Below are positions 1 to 8,201 of a stretch of 64,000 nt of DNA, in pieces. The stretch's first letter is position 1, and each line of letters opens with the position of its first letter. The notes under the pieces are model-generated. The model was given only the letters and a program-made list of their open reading frames with translations, was not told the origin of the DNA and searched no databases. The stretch comes from CAZBLP01 sp964492825 (GTDB lineage: Bacteria > DYJV01), in the NCBI GenBank assembly GCA_964492825.1, contig CAZBLP010000003.1, forward strand, positions 7,676 to 71,675, written 5' to 3'. Made by a program: the position numbers and the translations under genes.

Positions 1-1874
1 AATTAACAGTTGTCAACGAGTTTAACAAAATTTTATACCATGGGGATAAGCATCAAGAAAGCTGTGCTAAGAATAATCTGATAAGTTTTGAAAAAAAGAT
101 TTTTTACAAAAAAAAGTATATTGGAAAAATTATATTATCATTTTCAACATACTTTTTAAAAGATAAATTTAAAAAAGATATTTTTAAAGCGATTCTCTTA
201 TCTTTATTCCTTGCTTTACTTATCATTTTGATTATAACAATTCTATTTGATAAAATTGTTAATGAAAATTTTGTTAATATTTCCAAAAAATTAGAAGTAA
301 TTTCTTCTGGCCAATACAACATAAATTTTGAATTAACGAATTTTAAAGAATTTGATAATATTGTTAGAAATCTTAACCAAATGATAAAAGAAATACGAAT
401 TAGAGATATACAAAATAAAAAATTAAATGAAAAATTAAATTCATTGATAAATACCATTCCAGTAGGTCTCTTTATACTAAATGAAAAAGGTAACTACATA
501 GAGATAAATAATACAGTATGTGAAATGTTAAATATGGAAAAAGATGAAATACTTTCAAAAAAAATAGAAAATTACAGTACTGAAAAATTTACTGTAAAAT
601 ATGGATTTAATGTCCTAAATAAAATCATTAATGAAGGAAAGTATGAATTTGAATGGCAATTAAAAACAAAAGATGGCAGAATTATAGATACCATAGGGAC
701 AGGGGTAAAAATTCTTTTTGAAAAAGAATTATGGGTAGTGATTGTATTAAGTGATATAACTTATTTAAAAAAACTTGAAAAAGAATTAACAAGAAAAGAA
801 AAGTTAGAATCTGTTGGAATTCTTGCAGGTGGTATTGCACATGATTTTAACAATATCCTTACTTCAATATCCGGCTCTATAGAACTTATACAAATATATT
901 TGGAAAAAGGAGATTTGACAAAAGCTAAAAGTAGATTGCGGAACTTAAATAAATCTACAAATAAAGCCAAATCTTTAACACATCAATTATTAACTTTTTC
1001 AAAAGGTGGAGCACCAGTTAAAAAGAAAGTTGAAAATCTTTCCCAGTTAATAATTGACACTGTAGATTTTATTCTTTCAGGGACAGCTATAGAAGTTAAC
1101 TATGATTTTGATGAAAATTTGAAACCAGTAGAAATAGATCCTGATCAAATAAGTTTGGCAATAGAAAATATCATTTTAAATGCAAAAAGTGCAATGAACA
1201 ATAAAGGTACAATTGATATAAAAGCTGTTAATTTTTCCGATTTTGTAAAAATATCTATTAAAGATTATGGGCCAGGAATACCTCCTCATTTAATGGAAAA
1301 AATATGGGACCCATATTTTACAACTAAAAAAACAGGATCTGGATTAGGGCTGACAATAGTTTATTCAGTAATAAAAAAACATAATGGAGACATAAAAGTC
1401 TATTCTAAAGAAGGAAAGTTTACAGATTTTCAATTATTCCTACCTATTGCGAAGTTAAGTGAAAAAATAAACGGAAAAGAAAAAAAATTATGTAAAAAAG
1501 AAAATAGTAATAAAAATATTAAAATATTAATTATGGAAGATAACGAAGATATTCAAGAGTTAATTTCTGAATTATGTAAGGTTTTAAATTACGAATATGT
1601 AATTGTAAAGAACGGTGAGGAAGCAATTGAAAGGTATAAACAGGAAAAATTTGATATTATTCTGATGGATTTAACAATTAAAGGAGGAATGGGCGGGGAA
1701 CAATGCATTCAAAAATTAAAAACAATAGATTCTAATATTAGGGCAATTGTTTATAGCGGATATTCTGATTCTCCAGTAATGAAAGAATATGAGAAGTACG
1801 GATTTAAAGCTGTTTTGAAAAAACCTTTCAGAATAGTTGAGTTTAAAGATGCTGTTGAGAAGAGTCTAAATTAA
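1..1874 (+). CDS. Hybrid sensor histidine kinase with C-terminal receiver, 5' end outside window
   Basis: The reading frame is open from base 3, so the gene is cut by the left edge and its true start is not visible. A hydrophobic segment encoded around bases 185-245 looks like a transmembrane helix. It is followed by a HAMP-like linker, a PAS domain (around bases 440-770), a HisKA box with the motif GGIAHDFNNILTS, an HATPase domain with GPGIP and GSGLGL motifs, and a receiver domain with the phospho-acceptor in ILMDLT. Known family role: membrane sensor kinase whose receiver passes or sinks the phosphoryl group. The ligand and target are unknown. No partner response regulator is adjacent. A 149-bp gap with a promoter separates it from rpsT. 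Confidence in the class is high and in any specific role none. Confidence 0.9.
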   Translation, partial: LTVVNEFNKILYHGDKHQESCAKNNLISFEKKIFYKKKYIGKIILSFSTYFLKDKFKKDIFKAILLSLFLALLIILIITILFDKIVNENFVNISKKLEVISSGQYNINFELTNFKEFDNIVRNLNQMIKEIRIRDIQNKKLNEKLNSLINTIPVGLFILNEKGNYIEINNTVCEMLNMEKDEILSKKIENYSTEKFTVKYGFNVLNKIINEGKYEFEWQLKTKDGRIIDTIGTGVKILFEKELWVVIVLSDITYLKKLEKELTRKEKLESVGILAGGIAHDFNNILTSISGSIELIQIYLEKGDLTKAKSRLRNLNKSTNKAKSLTHQLLTFSKGGAPVKKKVENLSQLIIDTVDFILSGTAIEVNYDFDENLKPVEIDPDQISLAIENIILNAKSAMNNKGTIDIKAVNFSDFVKISIKDYGPGIPPHLMEKIWDPYFTTKKTGSGLGLTIVYSVIKKHNGDIKVYSKEGKFTDFQLFLPIAKLSEKINGKEKKLCKKENSNKNIKILIMEDNEDIQELISELCKVLNYEYVIVKNGEEAIERYKQEKFDIILMDLTIKGGMGGEQCIQKLKTIDSNIRAIVYSGYSDSPVMKEYEKYGFKAVLKKPFRIVEFKDAVEKSLN

Positions 1875-1954
1875 TTTTGAGTATTTTTCAATGCTTGATT
1901 AGGTTTAGAATTTATTTAAAAACAATTTTAAATAAAAAATATATAGAAAAACTC

Positions 1955-1983
1955 TTGACATACAGAAAAAAAACTTATAATAA
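1955..1983 (+). promoter_or_regulatory. Sigma-70-type promoter of rpsT-znuCB
   Basis: TTGACA at 1955-1960 is followed by TATAAT at 1976-1981 (15-bp spacer) or TAATAA at 1978-1983 (17-bp spacer). It lies about 40 bp upstream of the rpsT start, which has a strong AAAGGAGGAG ribosome binding site. Confidence 0.65.
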
Positions 1984-2023
1984 CATGCGCTTAATATATT
2001 ATTTTTTATAAAGGAGGAGTAAG

Positions 2024-2320
2024 TTGCCAAACCATAAGTCTGCATTAAAAAGAATGAGACAAAATGAAAAAAGACGATTACGAAACAAAGCGATTAGAAG
2101 TCTCACAAAAACTTCTATTAAAAAAGTTTTAAATGCCATTGAGGAAAAAAATTTAGAATCTGCTGAGGAATTATTCAGACAGGCTACAAAAGTTATTTTT
2201 AAAGCAAAATCTAAAGGTGTTTATCACAAAAGAAACGCTTCAAGAAAAGTTTCAAGACTAGCACTTAGAGTGAACAAATTAAAAGCAGAATTACAGCCAA
2301 GTGAAGAAGCAACAGCTTGA
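2024..2320 (+). CDS. rpsT: 30S ribosomal protein S20
   Basis: This is a small basic protein of 98 residues that begins with the typical S20 motif PNHKSALKRMRQNEKRR and contains A-x-SKGVYHKRNASRKVSRL near the end. It binds 16S rRNA in the small subunit. The start codon is TTG, preceded at good distance by AAGGAGGAG. There is no ATG alternative that keeps the conserved N-terminus. Its last 20 bases overlap the start of znuC, so the ribosomal protein and the metal transporter appear to be co-transcribed and perhaps translationally coupled. Confidence 0.95.
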   Translation: MPNHKSALKRMRQNEKRRLRNKAIRSLTKTSIKKVLNAIEEKNLESAEELFRQATKVIFKAKSKGVYHKRNASRKVSRLALRVNKLKAELQPSEEATA

Positions 2321-3083
2321 AAATCAGATAGGCTTTCTTGAAAACGTTTATGTTAAGTATAACAAAAATTTTGTTCTGGAAAATATTAATTTAAAAATAT
2401 TTTCAAATGAGTTTTTAACTATTATCGGACCAAATGGTTCAGGAAAATCAACTCTTTTAAAGACTATACTCGGCATAATAAAACCTTCAAAAGGTACAGT
2501 AAGCATATTTGGTTATAAAAATGGCAAGTATCCAAAAGGCTTGATTGGATACCTGCCTCAACATAGCTCTCAAAATATTAATTTCCCCGCAAAAGTATTT
2601 GATGTTGTAATGATGGGAAGATATCCGTTGATTGGATATTGTAGATTCCCTAAAGAAAAAGATAAAGCAATTGTTGAAAACTCATTAGCTCTTTTAAAAG
2701 TTGATAAACTAAAAGATAAAAACTTTCATCAATTATCAGGTGGCGAAAAGCAAAGAGTTTTAATAGCAAGGGCATTATCTGCAGAACCTAAACTACTTAT
2801 TCTTGATGAACCATCTGTCAGTCTTGATATTATTGCTCAAAAAGATTTATATGAACTTCTTGACAATTTAAAAATCAAAGGTATTTCCATTATTGTAGTA
2901 TCTCATGATATTGGCGTAATTACCAGTTATGCTGATAAAATTGTATGTTTAAACAAAAAAATACATTATTACGGTAAATCAGGTGAAATTATACCATCAG
3001 ATATTATTACAAAAGTTTTTGGAAGCGATGTTGTTTTTCTGATTCATGACAGAGAATGCATAACCTGCCAAAATAAACATTAA
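2301..3083 (+). CDS. znuC: Zinc/manganese-type ABC transporter ATP-binding protein (ZnuC-like)
   Basis: The 260-residue ATPase has a Walker A (GPNGSGKST, about residue 43), a Q-loop, an LSGGEKQRV signature and a Walker B (LLILDEPSVSLD), in the order of the ZnuC/MntB family. It energises metal uptake together with the membrane protein encoded immediately downstream (stop and next ATG abut). The start is a GTG inside the 3' end of rpsT, and no better start keeps the beta-strand before Walker A. The matching periplasmic binding protein is not here but at 31808-32605. Zinc is the family's usual substrate; manganese cannot be excluded. Confidence 0.85.
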   Translation: MKKQQLENQIGFLENVYVKYNKNFVLENINLKIFSNEFLTIIGPNGSGKSTLLKTILGIIKPSKGTVSIFGYKNGKYPKGLIGYLPQHSSQNINFPAKVFDVVMMGRYPLIGYCRFPKEKDKAIVENSLALLKVDKLKDKNFHQLSGGEKQRVLIARALSAEPKLLILDEPSVSLDIIAQKDLYELLDNLKIKGISIIVVSHDIGVITSYADKIVCLNKKIHYYGKSGEIIPSDIITKVFGSDVVFLIHDRECITCQNKH

Positions 3084-3863
3084 ATGAATGAAATAATTAT
3101 TAATACATCTATTGCTGGATTTTTTTTAAGTATTATTTTTGGAATATTATCTGTTTTTGTTATTTTAAGAAAATTATCATTTCTTGGTGTGGGAATATCA
3201 CATTCAGCTTTTGCAGGAATTTCTCTTTCATTTCTTTTAGGTACAGAGCCTTTTATAACTACTTTAATTTTTTGTCTTATAATAGCATTTCTTATTGGAA
3301 AAACCACTAAAATGGGTAAAATGGATTATGACAACAGTATAGGACTTTTTTTCTCTTTTACTATGGCTTTAGGCGCTATCTTTCTATATTTAAATAAAAA
3401 CTATAACTTTGACATAATGGGGTATTTATTTGGCTCTATTCTTGGGGTTTCAAATGGAGATATTGTGTTAATAATTGTAATTTCCTTTTTGTCAACAGCT
3501 GTTTCTTTTCTTTTTTTAAAAGAGTTTATATTTATTGCTTTTGATGAGGATGTAGCAAAGGTTTCTGGATTAAATGTAGAACTTTTTGATAATATTCTAC
3601 TTATAATTTTATCAGGAGTTATTGTAATTAGCATAAAATTGATTGGAATTATACTTGTAAGTGCTTTGTTAATTATTCCAGGTACTTTAAGTTTGCTAAT
3701 ATGTAAAAATTACAAAAAAGCTTTTTTAGTGAGTATAATATTTAATATGGTAATTTTCTTTTTAGGCGGGGTAATTTCCTGGGAGTTAGATCTGCCAATT
3801 GGTGCAACAATTGTAACAATTGGGACATTTATATACTTTGCTGTATTATTATTTAAAAAGTAA
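3084..3863 (+). CDS. znuB: Zinc/manganese-type ABC transporter permease (ZnuB-like)
   Basis: This is a 259-residue, very hydrophobic protein with about eight predicted membrane helices. It carries the ABC-3 family hallmarks: VFVILRKLSFLGVGISHSAFAG near residue 25, where His and Ser sit on the translocation path, and SALLIIPG near residue 195. It forms the membrane channel of a metal importer with the ATPase directly upstream. Its last 15 bases overlap the 3' end of the convergent CRP-type regulator gene. No Zur-like operator could be recognised upstream. Confidence 0.87.
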   Translation: MNEIIINTSIAGFFLSIIFGILSVFVILRKLSFLGVGISHSAFAGISLSFLLGTEPFITTLIFCLIIAFLIGKTTKMGKMDYDNSIGLFFSFTMALGAIFLYLNKNYNFDIMGYLFGSILGVSNGDIVLIIVISFLSTAVSFLFLKEFIFIAFDEDVAKVSGLNVELFDNILLIILSGVIVISIKLIGIILVSALLIIPGTLSLLICKNYKKAFLVSIIFNMVIFFLGGVISWELDLPIGATIVTIGTFIYFAVLLFKK

Positions 3864-4478
3864 CTCTTCTCTTATTTCAATTTCACCAGTTGTACCTGAA
3901 ATAATACCCTTATCTTTAAACTCTCCTATTATTTTTGTAACAGTTTCCCTTGCGAGTCCTAATTCTTTGGCAATTTCATAGTGTGGGGGGAGCATCAGTG
4001 ATTTTTTAAATGACAGATTTTCTATTGACTTGTCTTGAAGATAACAGCTGATTCTATCATGGGCTTTATTTAAAGTAAGTATGTAAATTTTTCTATTGGC
4101 TCTTCTTAATCTGTTTGCCATTTCAATCATTAACATGAAAAATATTTCATTTTCTTCTTTAATAAAGTCAAAAAAAACTTCTTTTTTAACTTCAACAACT
4201 TTACATTTTGTATGGGAAATGATGGTAGCAGTTCTGCTACTTTCATTAAAAAGTGATATTTCTCCAAAGAAATTTAAAGCTTTAAGTGTTGCCAAAACAA
4301 TTTCTTTGCCAAACTCATTATATTTTACTACATTAACTTCTCCTTCAATTAAGAAATATATTGTATTACCTAAATCTCCTTCAAAAATAATAGAAGAGCC
4401 CTCTGCAAATTGTTTAATTTTACCTATTTGAGAAACTTTTTCATAGAATTTTTTAATATATTTTAAGTTTTCTCTCAT
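3849..4478 (-). CDS. CRP/FNR-family transcriptional regulator
   Basis: The 209-residue protein has an N-terminal cyclic-nucleotide-type beta barrel (residues about 15-120, with GEVNVV and FGEISLF) and a C-terminal winged helix (PPHYEIAKELGLARETVTKIIGEFKD, about residues 165-190). It lacks the N-terminal cysteines of FNR, so it is not an oxygen-sensing Fe-S protein of that kind. The effector may be a nucleotide or other small ligand. It stands alone on this strand, overlapping znuB tail-to-tail, and its targets are unknown. Confidence 0.88.
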   Translation of the reverse strand: MRENLKYIKKFYEKVSQIGKIKQFAEGSSIIFEGDLGNTIYFLIEGEVNVVKYNEFGKEIVLATLKALNFFGEISLFNESSRTATIISHTKCKVVEVKKEVFFDFIKEENEIFFMLMIEMANRLRRANRKIYILTLNKAHDRISCYLQDKSIENLSFKKSLMLPPHYEIAKELGLARETVTKIIGEFKDKGIISGTTGEIEIREELLFK

Positions 4479-4573
4479 AATTATTCCTATTTTCTTAATG
4501 ACAATAAAGTTCTATTTTTAATGATTGAAATATCTTAAAACCTGTCTATGTAAATTCTGTATAACTTTTAGTA

Positions 4574-5200
4574 TTAAAAAAAAGGATTATATTTTTTTTC
4601 GTGACCAATTGTTGTCTCTGGACCGTGACCGGGTAATGCTTTGGTTTCATCAGGCAATATAAAAAGCTTTGTTCGTACGGAATTAATTAATGTATTATAA
4701 TCGCCGCCAGGAAGATCAGTTCTACCAATAGAACCTGCAAATAAAGTATCACCTACAAAAACCACAGGTAAGCCTTGAAGTATAAATGAACATGAGCCTG
4801 CAGAATGGCCAGGAGTATGTAAAGTTTCAAGTAATATTTCTTCTCCTACTTTTATAATATCCCCATGTTTAATTAAAATATCAGCTGGTGGTGAATTGTG
4901 AATATTTATACCAAAAAGCATTGCTGAGCTTGAAATATTGGTAATGGAATCAGCTTCTGCAGAGTGAATTATTATTTTTGCATTTGTAGCATCTTTAAGT
5001 TCTTTGTTCCCAGAAATATGGTCAAAATGAGAATGGGTACATAAAATATATTTTAAATTTAAATTATTTTTATTCAAAACATTTAATATTTTATCAACAT
5101 CTCCGCCTGCATCAATAACAACAGCTTCTTTGGTTTTTTCGCATCCAAGTATATAACAATTTACCTGAAGCGGACCAACTTCAAGTGACCCAAATATCAT
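4574..5200 (-). CDS. MBL-fold hydrolase (hydroxyacylglutathione hydrolase/persulfide dioxygenase-like)
   Basis: The 208-residue metallo-beta-lactamase fold has the metal-binding motif THSHFDHISG (about residue 57), a second His in HTPGHSAGS, Asp in VFVGDTLF, and a final His in LPGHGPET. The length fits the short GloB-like family found widely in anaerobes. Substrates in this family include thioesters such as S-lactoylglutathione. The real substrate here is unknown. A good ribosome binding site (AGGAGG) precedes the ATG. It is monocistronic. Confidence 0.85.
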   Translation of the reverse strand: MIFGSLEVGPLQVNCYILGCEKTKEAVVIDAGGDVDKILNVLNKNNLNLKYILCTHSHFDHISGNKELKDATNAKIIIHSAEADSITNISSSAMLFGINIHNSPPADILIKHGDIIKVGEEILLETLHTPGHSAGSCSFILQGLPVVFVGDTLFAGSIGRTDLPGGDYNTLINSVRTKLFILPDETKALPGHGPETTIGHEKKYNPFF

Positions 5201-5440
5201 ATAACCTCCTTCAATTTTACAGTAAGAATTATTTTTATATTTAAATACATAAAATCAAGAAAATTATCAATAAAAAATTAATGCAAAAAGTAAAAATATT
5301 ATGTATAAGAAGAAATGATAAATTAATAAAAGATTTATTCTGTAATGAATTTAGCTGGAATTATTTGTGACTATAAGTAATTCATAGTAATTTTAACTAA
5401 TATAGAGTAGAGGTTATTTACTAATTGTATGGAGGTAAAA

Positions 5441-6601
5441 ATGCACTATATCCCTGAAGGATTTCTCTTTTCATCAGCAAATGCTAAAATCAAATATGAA
5501 AACAGAAATGATGTAGGTCTGATTTATTGTCCAAACGGAGTAAAAGTTTCTGCTGTTTTTACAAAAAATAAAATTAAGGCAGCTCCTGTACTTTATAGTC
5601 AGAATTTGCTAAAAAACAAAAGTAATTTTAAAGCAATTATAATTAACAGTGGAAATGCCAATGCGTGTACAGGAGAACAAGGTGTTGAAAATTGTAAAAT
5701 TATATGTAGCAACATTGCCAAAAAGTTGAAAATTCACGAACATGATGTATTAATATCATCAACAGGTGTTATAGGTGTTCCTCTTCCAGTTAAAAATTTC
5801 TTAAATATTTCTGAACCGTTAATAAAAAATCTAACAAAGGAAGAGTTCATTAATGTTGCAAAAGCCATTATGACAACAGACACTATTCATAAAATTTATT
5901 CTGTAAAAAAAGATAATTTTACAATATTCGGTTTTGCCAAAGGCGCAGGAATGATAAACCCTGATATGGCTACTATGCTTGCTTTTATTTTAACAGACGC
6001 TGATATTGATAAAAACTTAATGGATGATATTTTAAAAAGAGTTGTTGATAAAACATTTAATTCAATTACAGTTGATGGAGATATGAGTACAAATGATTCT
6101 GTTTTCTTAATGTCAAATAGGTTGAAAAAGAATATAAATATTGATGAATTTGAAAAAAGCCTTTATGAAGTGGCATTAAATCTTGCACAAATGATAGTTC
6201 GAGACGGTGAAGGAGCAACAAAATTTGTAAAAATATTAGTTAGAAATGGCACTTCTGAAAAACAATGTAAAAATATTGCAAAAAGTGTTGCTAATTCATT
6301 ACTTGTAAAAACAGCAATTTTTGGTGGCGACCCAAACTGGGGGAGAATAATTGCAGCAGTTGGCTATAGTGGAGAAAATTTCATATCTGAGAAACTGGAT
6401 ATATATTTTGGAGATTATAAAATTGTGGAAAATGGGGCTGAATCAGAAAATTTTTCAGAAAAGAGGTGTGCACAATATTTGAAAAAGAATAAAGATATTA
6501 ATATCATAATTGATTTAAATGAGGATGATAAAAATTGGGAATATTACACTTGTGATATAACTTATGATTATGTAAAAATTAATGCTGAATACAGAACCTA
6601 A
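5441..6601 (+). CDS. argJ: Bifunctional glutamate N-acetyltransferase / amino-acid acetyltransferase
   Basis: The 386-residue protein is of the ornithine acetyltransferase family. It moves acetyl groups from N-acetylornithine to glutamate in the cyclic arginine pathway, and the bifunctional forms also use acetyl-CoA. It has the autoproteolysis motif PDMATMLAF (cleavage before the Thr nucleophile) and the conserved C-terminal block FGGDPNWGRI. I place the start at the ATG of MHYIPEGF, because GGAGG lies just upstream of it; an in-frame ATG 12 bases earlier overlaps that site. It is followed after 13 bases by prmA. No other arg genes are in view. Confidence 0.93.
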   Translation: MHYIPEGFLFSSANAKIKYENRNDVGLIYCPNGVKVSAVFTKNKIKAAPVLYSQNLLKNKSNFKAIIINSGNANACTGEQGVENCKIICSNIAKKLKIHEHDVLISSTGVIGVPLPVKNFLNISEPLIKNLTKEEFINVAKAIMTTDTIHKIYSVKKDNFTIFGFAKGAGMINPDMATMLAFILTDADIDKNLMDDILKRVVDKTFNSITVDGDMSTNDSVFLMSNRLKKNINIDEFEKSLYEVALNLAQMIVRDGEGATKFVKILVRNGTSEKQCKNIAKSVANSLLVKTAIFGGDPNWGRIIAAVGYSGENFISEKLDIYFGDYKIVENGAESENFSEKRCAQYLKKNKDINIIIDLNEDDKNWEYYTCDITYDYVKINAEYRT

Positions 6602-6614
6602 TTAAATAATTAAA

Positions 6615-7421
6615 ATGCTAAAACCACCTTATACTAATTATACTCTTTTACATATATACAATGTTGAGAAAAAAGAAATTATTTTTGATGACCTTGATCT
6701 TATTGGGGTGTGGGAAGAAGAAGATACATTACTGCTCTTTTTTCACAAAAATAAAGACAGTTTAATAAAAAGACTTGACTTCAAACTTCATTTTTATACG
6801 TGTATCCATTACAAAGATTGGGAGTCAGGAAAATTCATTAAACCGTTTAAAATAGGAAATTTTTATATAATTCCTGTGTGGGAAAAAGATAATTTTAAAA
6901 ATAAAAAACATATCTTAATAGACCCTTCTGTTGTTTTTGGTACAGGATTCCATCCTACTACAAGGATGATTCTTGAAACATTTGATACATTATCTGAGAG
7001 CCGGTTTATAAATTCAACTATTGATTTGGGCTGCGGAAGTGGAATACTTGGAATTTTTGCAGGAAAAAAAGGAGCAAAAGATATTGTAGCAATTGACAAT
7101 AATAACTTGTCTTTTAAAGTTTCAAAAAAAAATTTTTTTTTAAACAATATTAATGCAAAGGTTTGCTATGATGATATTTTCAGTTATCTCCCTTACAATT
7201 ATGATGCTGTTTTTGCTAATCTTTATTATCACCTATTATTTGACTTATTTAAAGAAAAAGAATTTTGGCAAAGCAAGTACTATTTTTTATCAGGTTTTAT
7301 AAAGACAATGGAGAGTCAAATAATAGCAAAGCTTCCCAAAGGCATGGAAATTTTGGATAAAAAAAACCGAGATAATTGGGTAATGTTATTAGTTGAAAAT
7401 AAGTTATCAGATTACATCTGA
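6615..7421 (+). CDS. prmA: Ribosomal protein L11 methyltransferase (PrmA family)
   Basis: The 268-residue protein has PrmA landmarks: DPSVVFGTGFHPTTRMIL, then the SAM-binding loop DLGCGSGILGI and an acidic strand end (AIDNN). PrmA trimethylates ribosomal protein L11. The N-terminal substrate-recognition domain is shorter and more divergent than in E. coli, so a related protein methyltransferase remains possible. It lies directly after argJ, and its 3' end overlaps the convergent ABC permease by 15 bases. Confidence 0.82.
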   Translation: MLKPPYTNYTLLHIYNVEKKEIIFDDLDLIGVWEEEDTLLLFFHKNKDSLIKRLDFKLHFYTCIHYKDWESGKFIKPFKIGNFYIIPVWEKDNFKNKKHILIDPSVVFGTGFHPTTRMILETFDTLSESRFINSTIDLGCGSGILGIFAGKKGAKDIVAIDNNNLSFKVSKKNFFLNNINAKVCYDDIFSYLPYNYDAVFANLYYHLLFDLFKEKEFWQSKYYFLSGFIKTMESQIIAKLPKGMEILDKKNRDNWVMLLVENKLSDYI

Positions 7422-8201
7422 GAATCCGTCTTTTAATAAATCAAAGATTTTTAAACCTGACCAAAAAATTAGAACAGTCCAGAAAAGCATTAGATAAATA
7501 AAAAAATAATCAATTTTAATATTCAAGAGAGCACATCTTAAATTGTAAATAAAAGGATATATGGGATTTATATAGAGGATAAAACTCATTTTTTTAGGAA
7601 TCATATATTCTGGGTAAATAATTGGAGTTCCATAAAACCAAACAAATAAAAATATATTTAAGATATGCTGCAAATCTTTAATATAAACGGAAATAGAAGA
7701 TAAAATAAGGCTAAAACCAAGAGTGAACAAGTAAAAAGCAATTAAAATAAAAGGCATGTAAATCCAATTAATTGTCAAAAATCCCTTAAAAACAAGATAA
7801 AAAAGGAATAATAAAAATCCTATACCATTTGTAAAAAAGGCCTGGGTTTCAGCTACAAACGGAAGAATATTAACAGGGAAAGCAACTTTTTGTATAATTG
7901 AGGCATTTTCCATTAATATTCCCATACTGCGCATAATAGATTCTGAAAAAGCCAACCATGGAAACATACCGGTTAAAAGGTAAATAACAAAACTGTCTGT
8001 CCCTGATAAACGGGATTGTAATTTAATTTTAAGAACAATGGAAAAGAGAAAAATATAAACCAAAATTTGACTTATAGGATTAATAAAAAGCCATAATCTA
8101 CCTGCAAAAGAACCGGCAAATCTGCCTTTAATCTCTTTTATAAGGAATTCTCTAATTAAATACCAATGATTGTAATATATTAAAAACCATTTTTTTATCA
8201 T
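7407..8201 (-). CDS. ABC-2 type polysaccharide export permease (Wzm-like)
   Basis: The 264-residue protein has about six membrane helices and family motifs KGRFAGSFAG near the N-terminus and PIIYPEYMIP in the loop before the last helices. Wzm/TagG-type permeases export O-antigen or teichoic-acid-like glycans using a separate ATPase (Wzt). It is translationally coupled to the upstream glycan gene by a 4-base overlap (ATGA). No cognate ATP-binding gene is adjacent or elsewhere in the window, so the ATPase must be encoded elsewhere. Confidence 0.87.
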   Translation of the reverse strand: MIKKWFLIYYNHWYLIREFLIKEIKGRFAGSFAGRLWLFINPISQILVYIFLFSIVLKIKLQSRLSGTDSFVIYLLTGMFPWLAFSESIMRSMGILMENASIIQKVAFPVNILPFVAETQAFFTNGIGFLLFLFYLVFKGFLTINWIYMPFILIAFYLFTLGFSLILSSISVYIKDLQHILNIFLFVWFYGTPIIYPEYMIPKKMSFILYINPIYPFIYNLRCALLNIKIDYFFIYLMLFWTVLIFWSGLKIFDLLKDGFSDVI

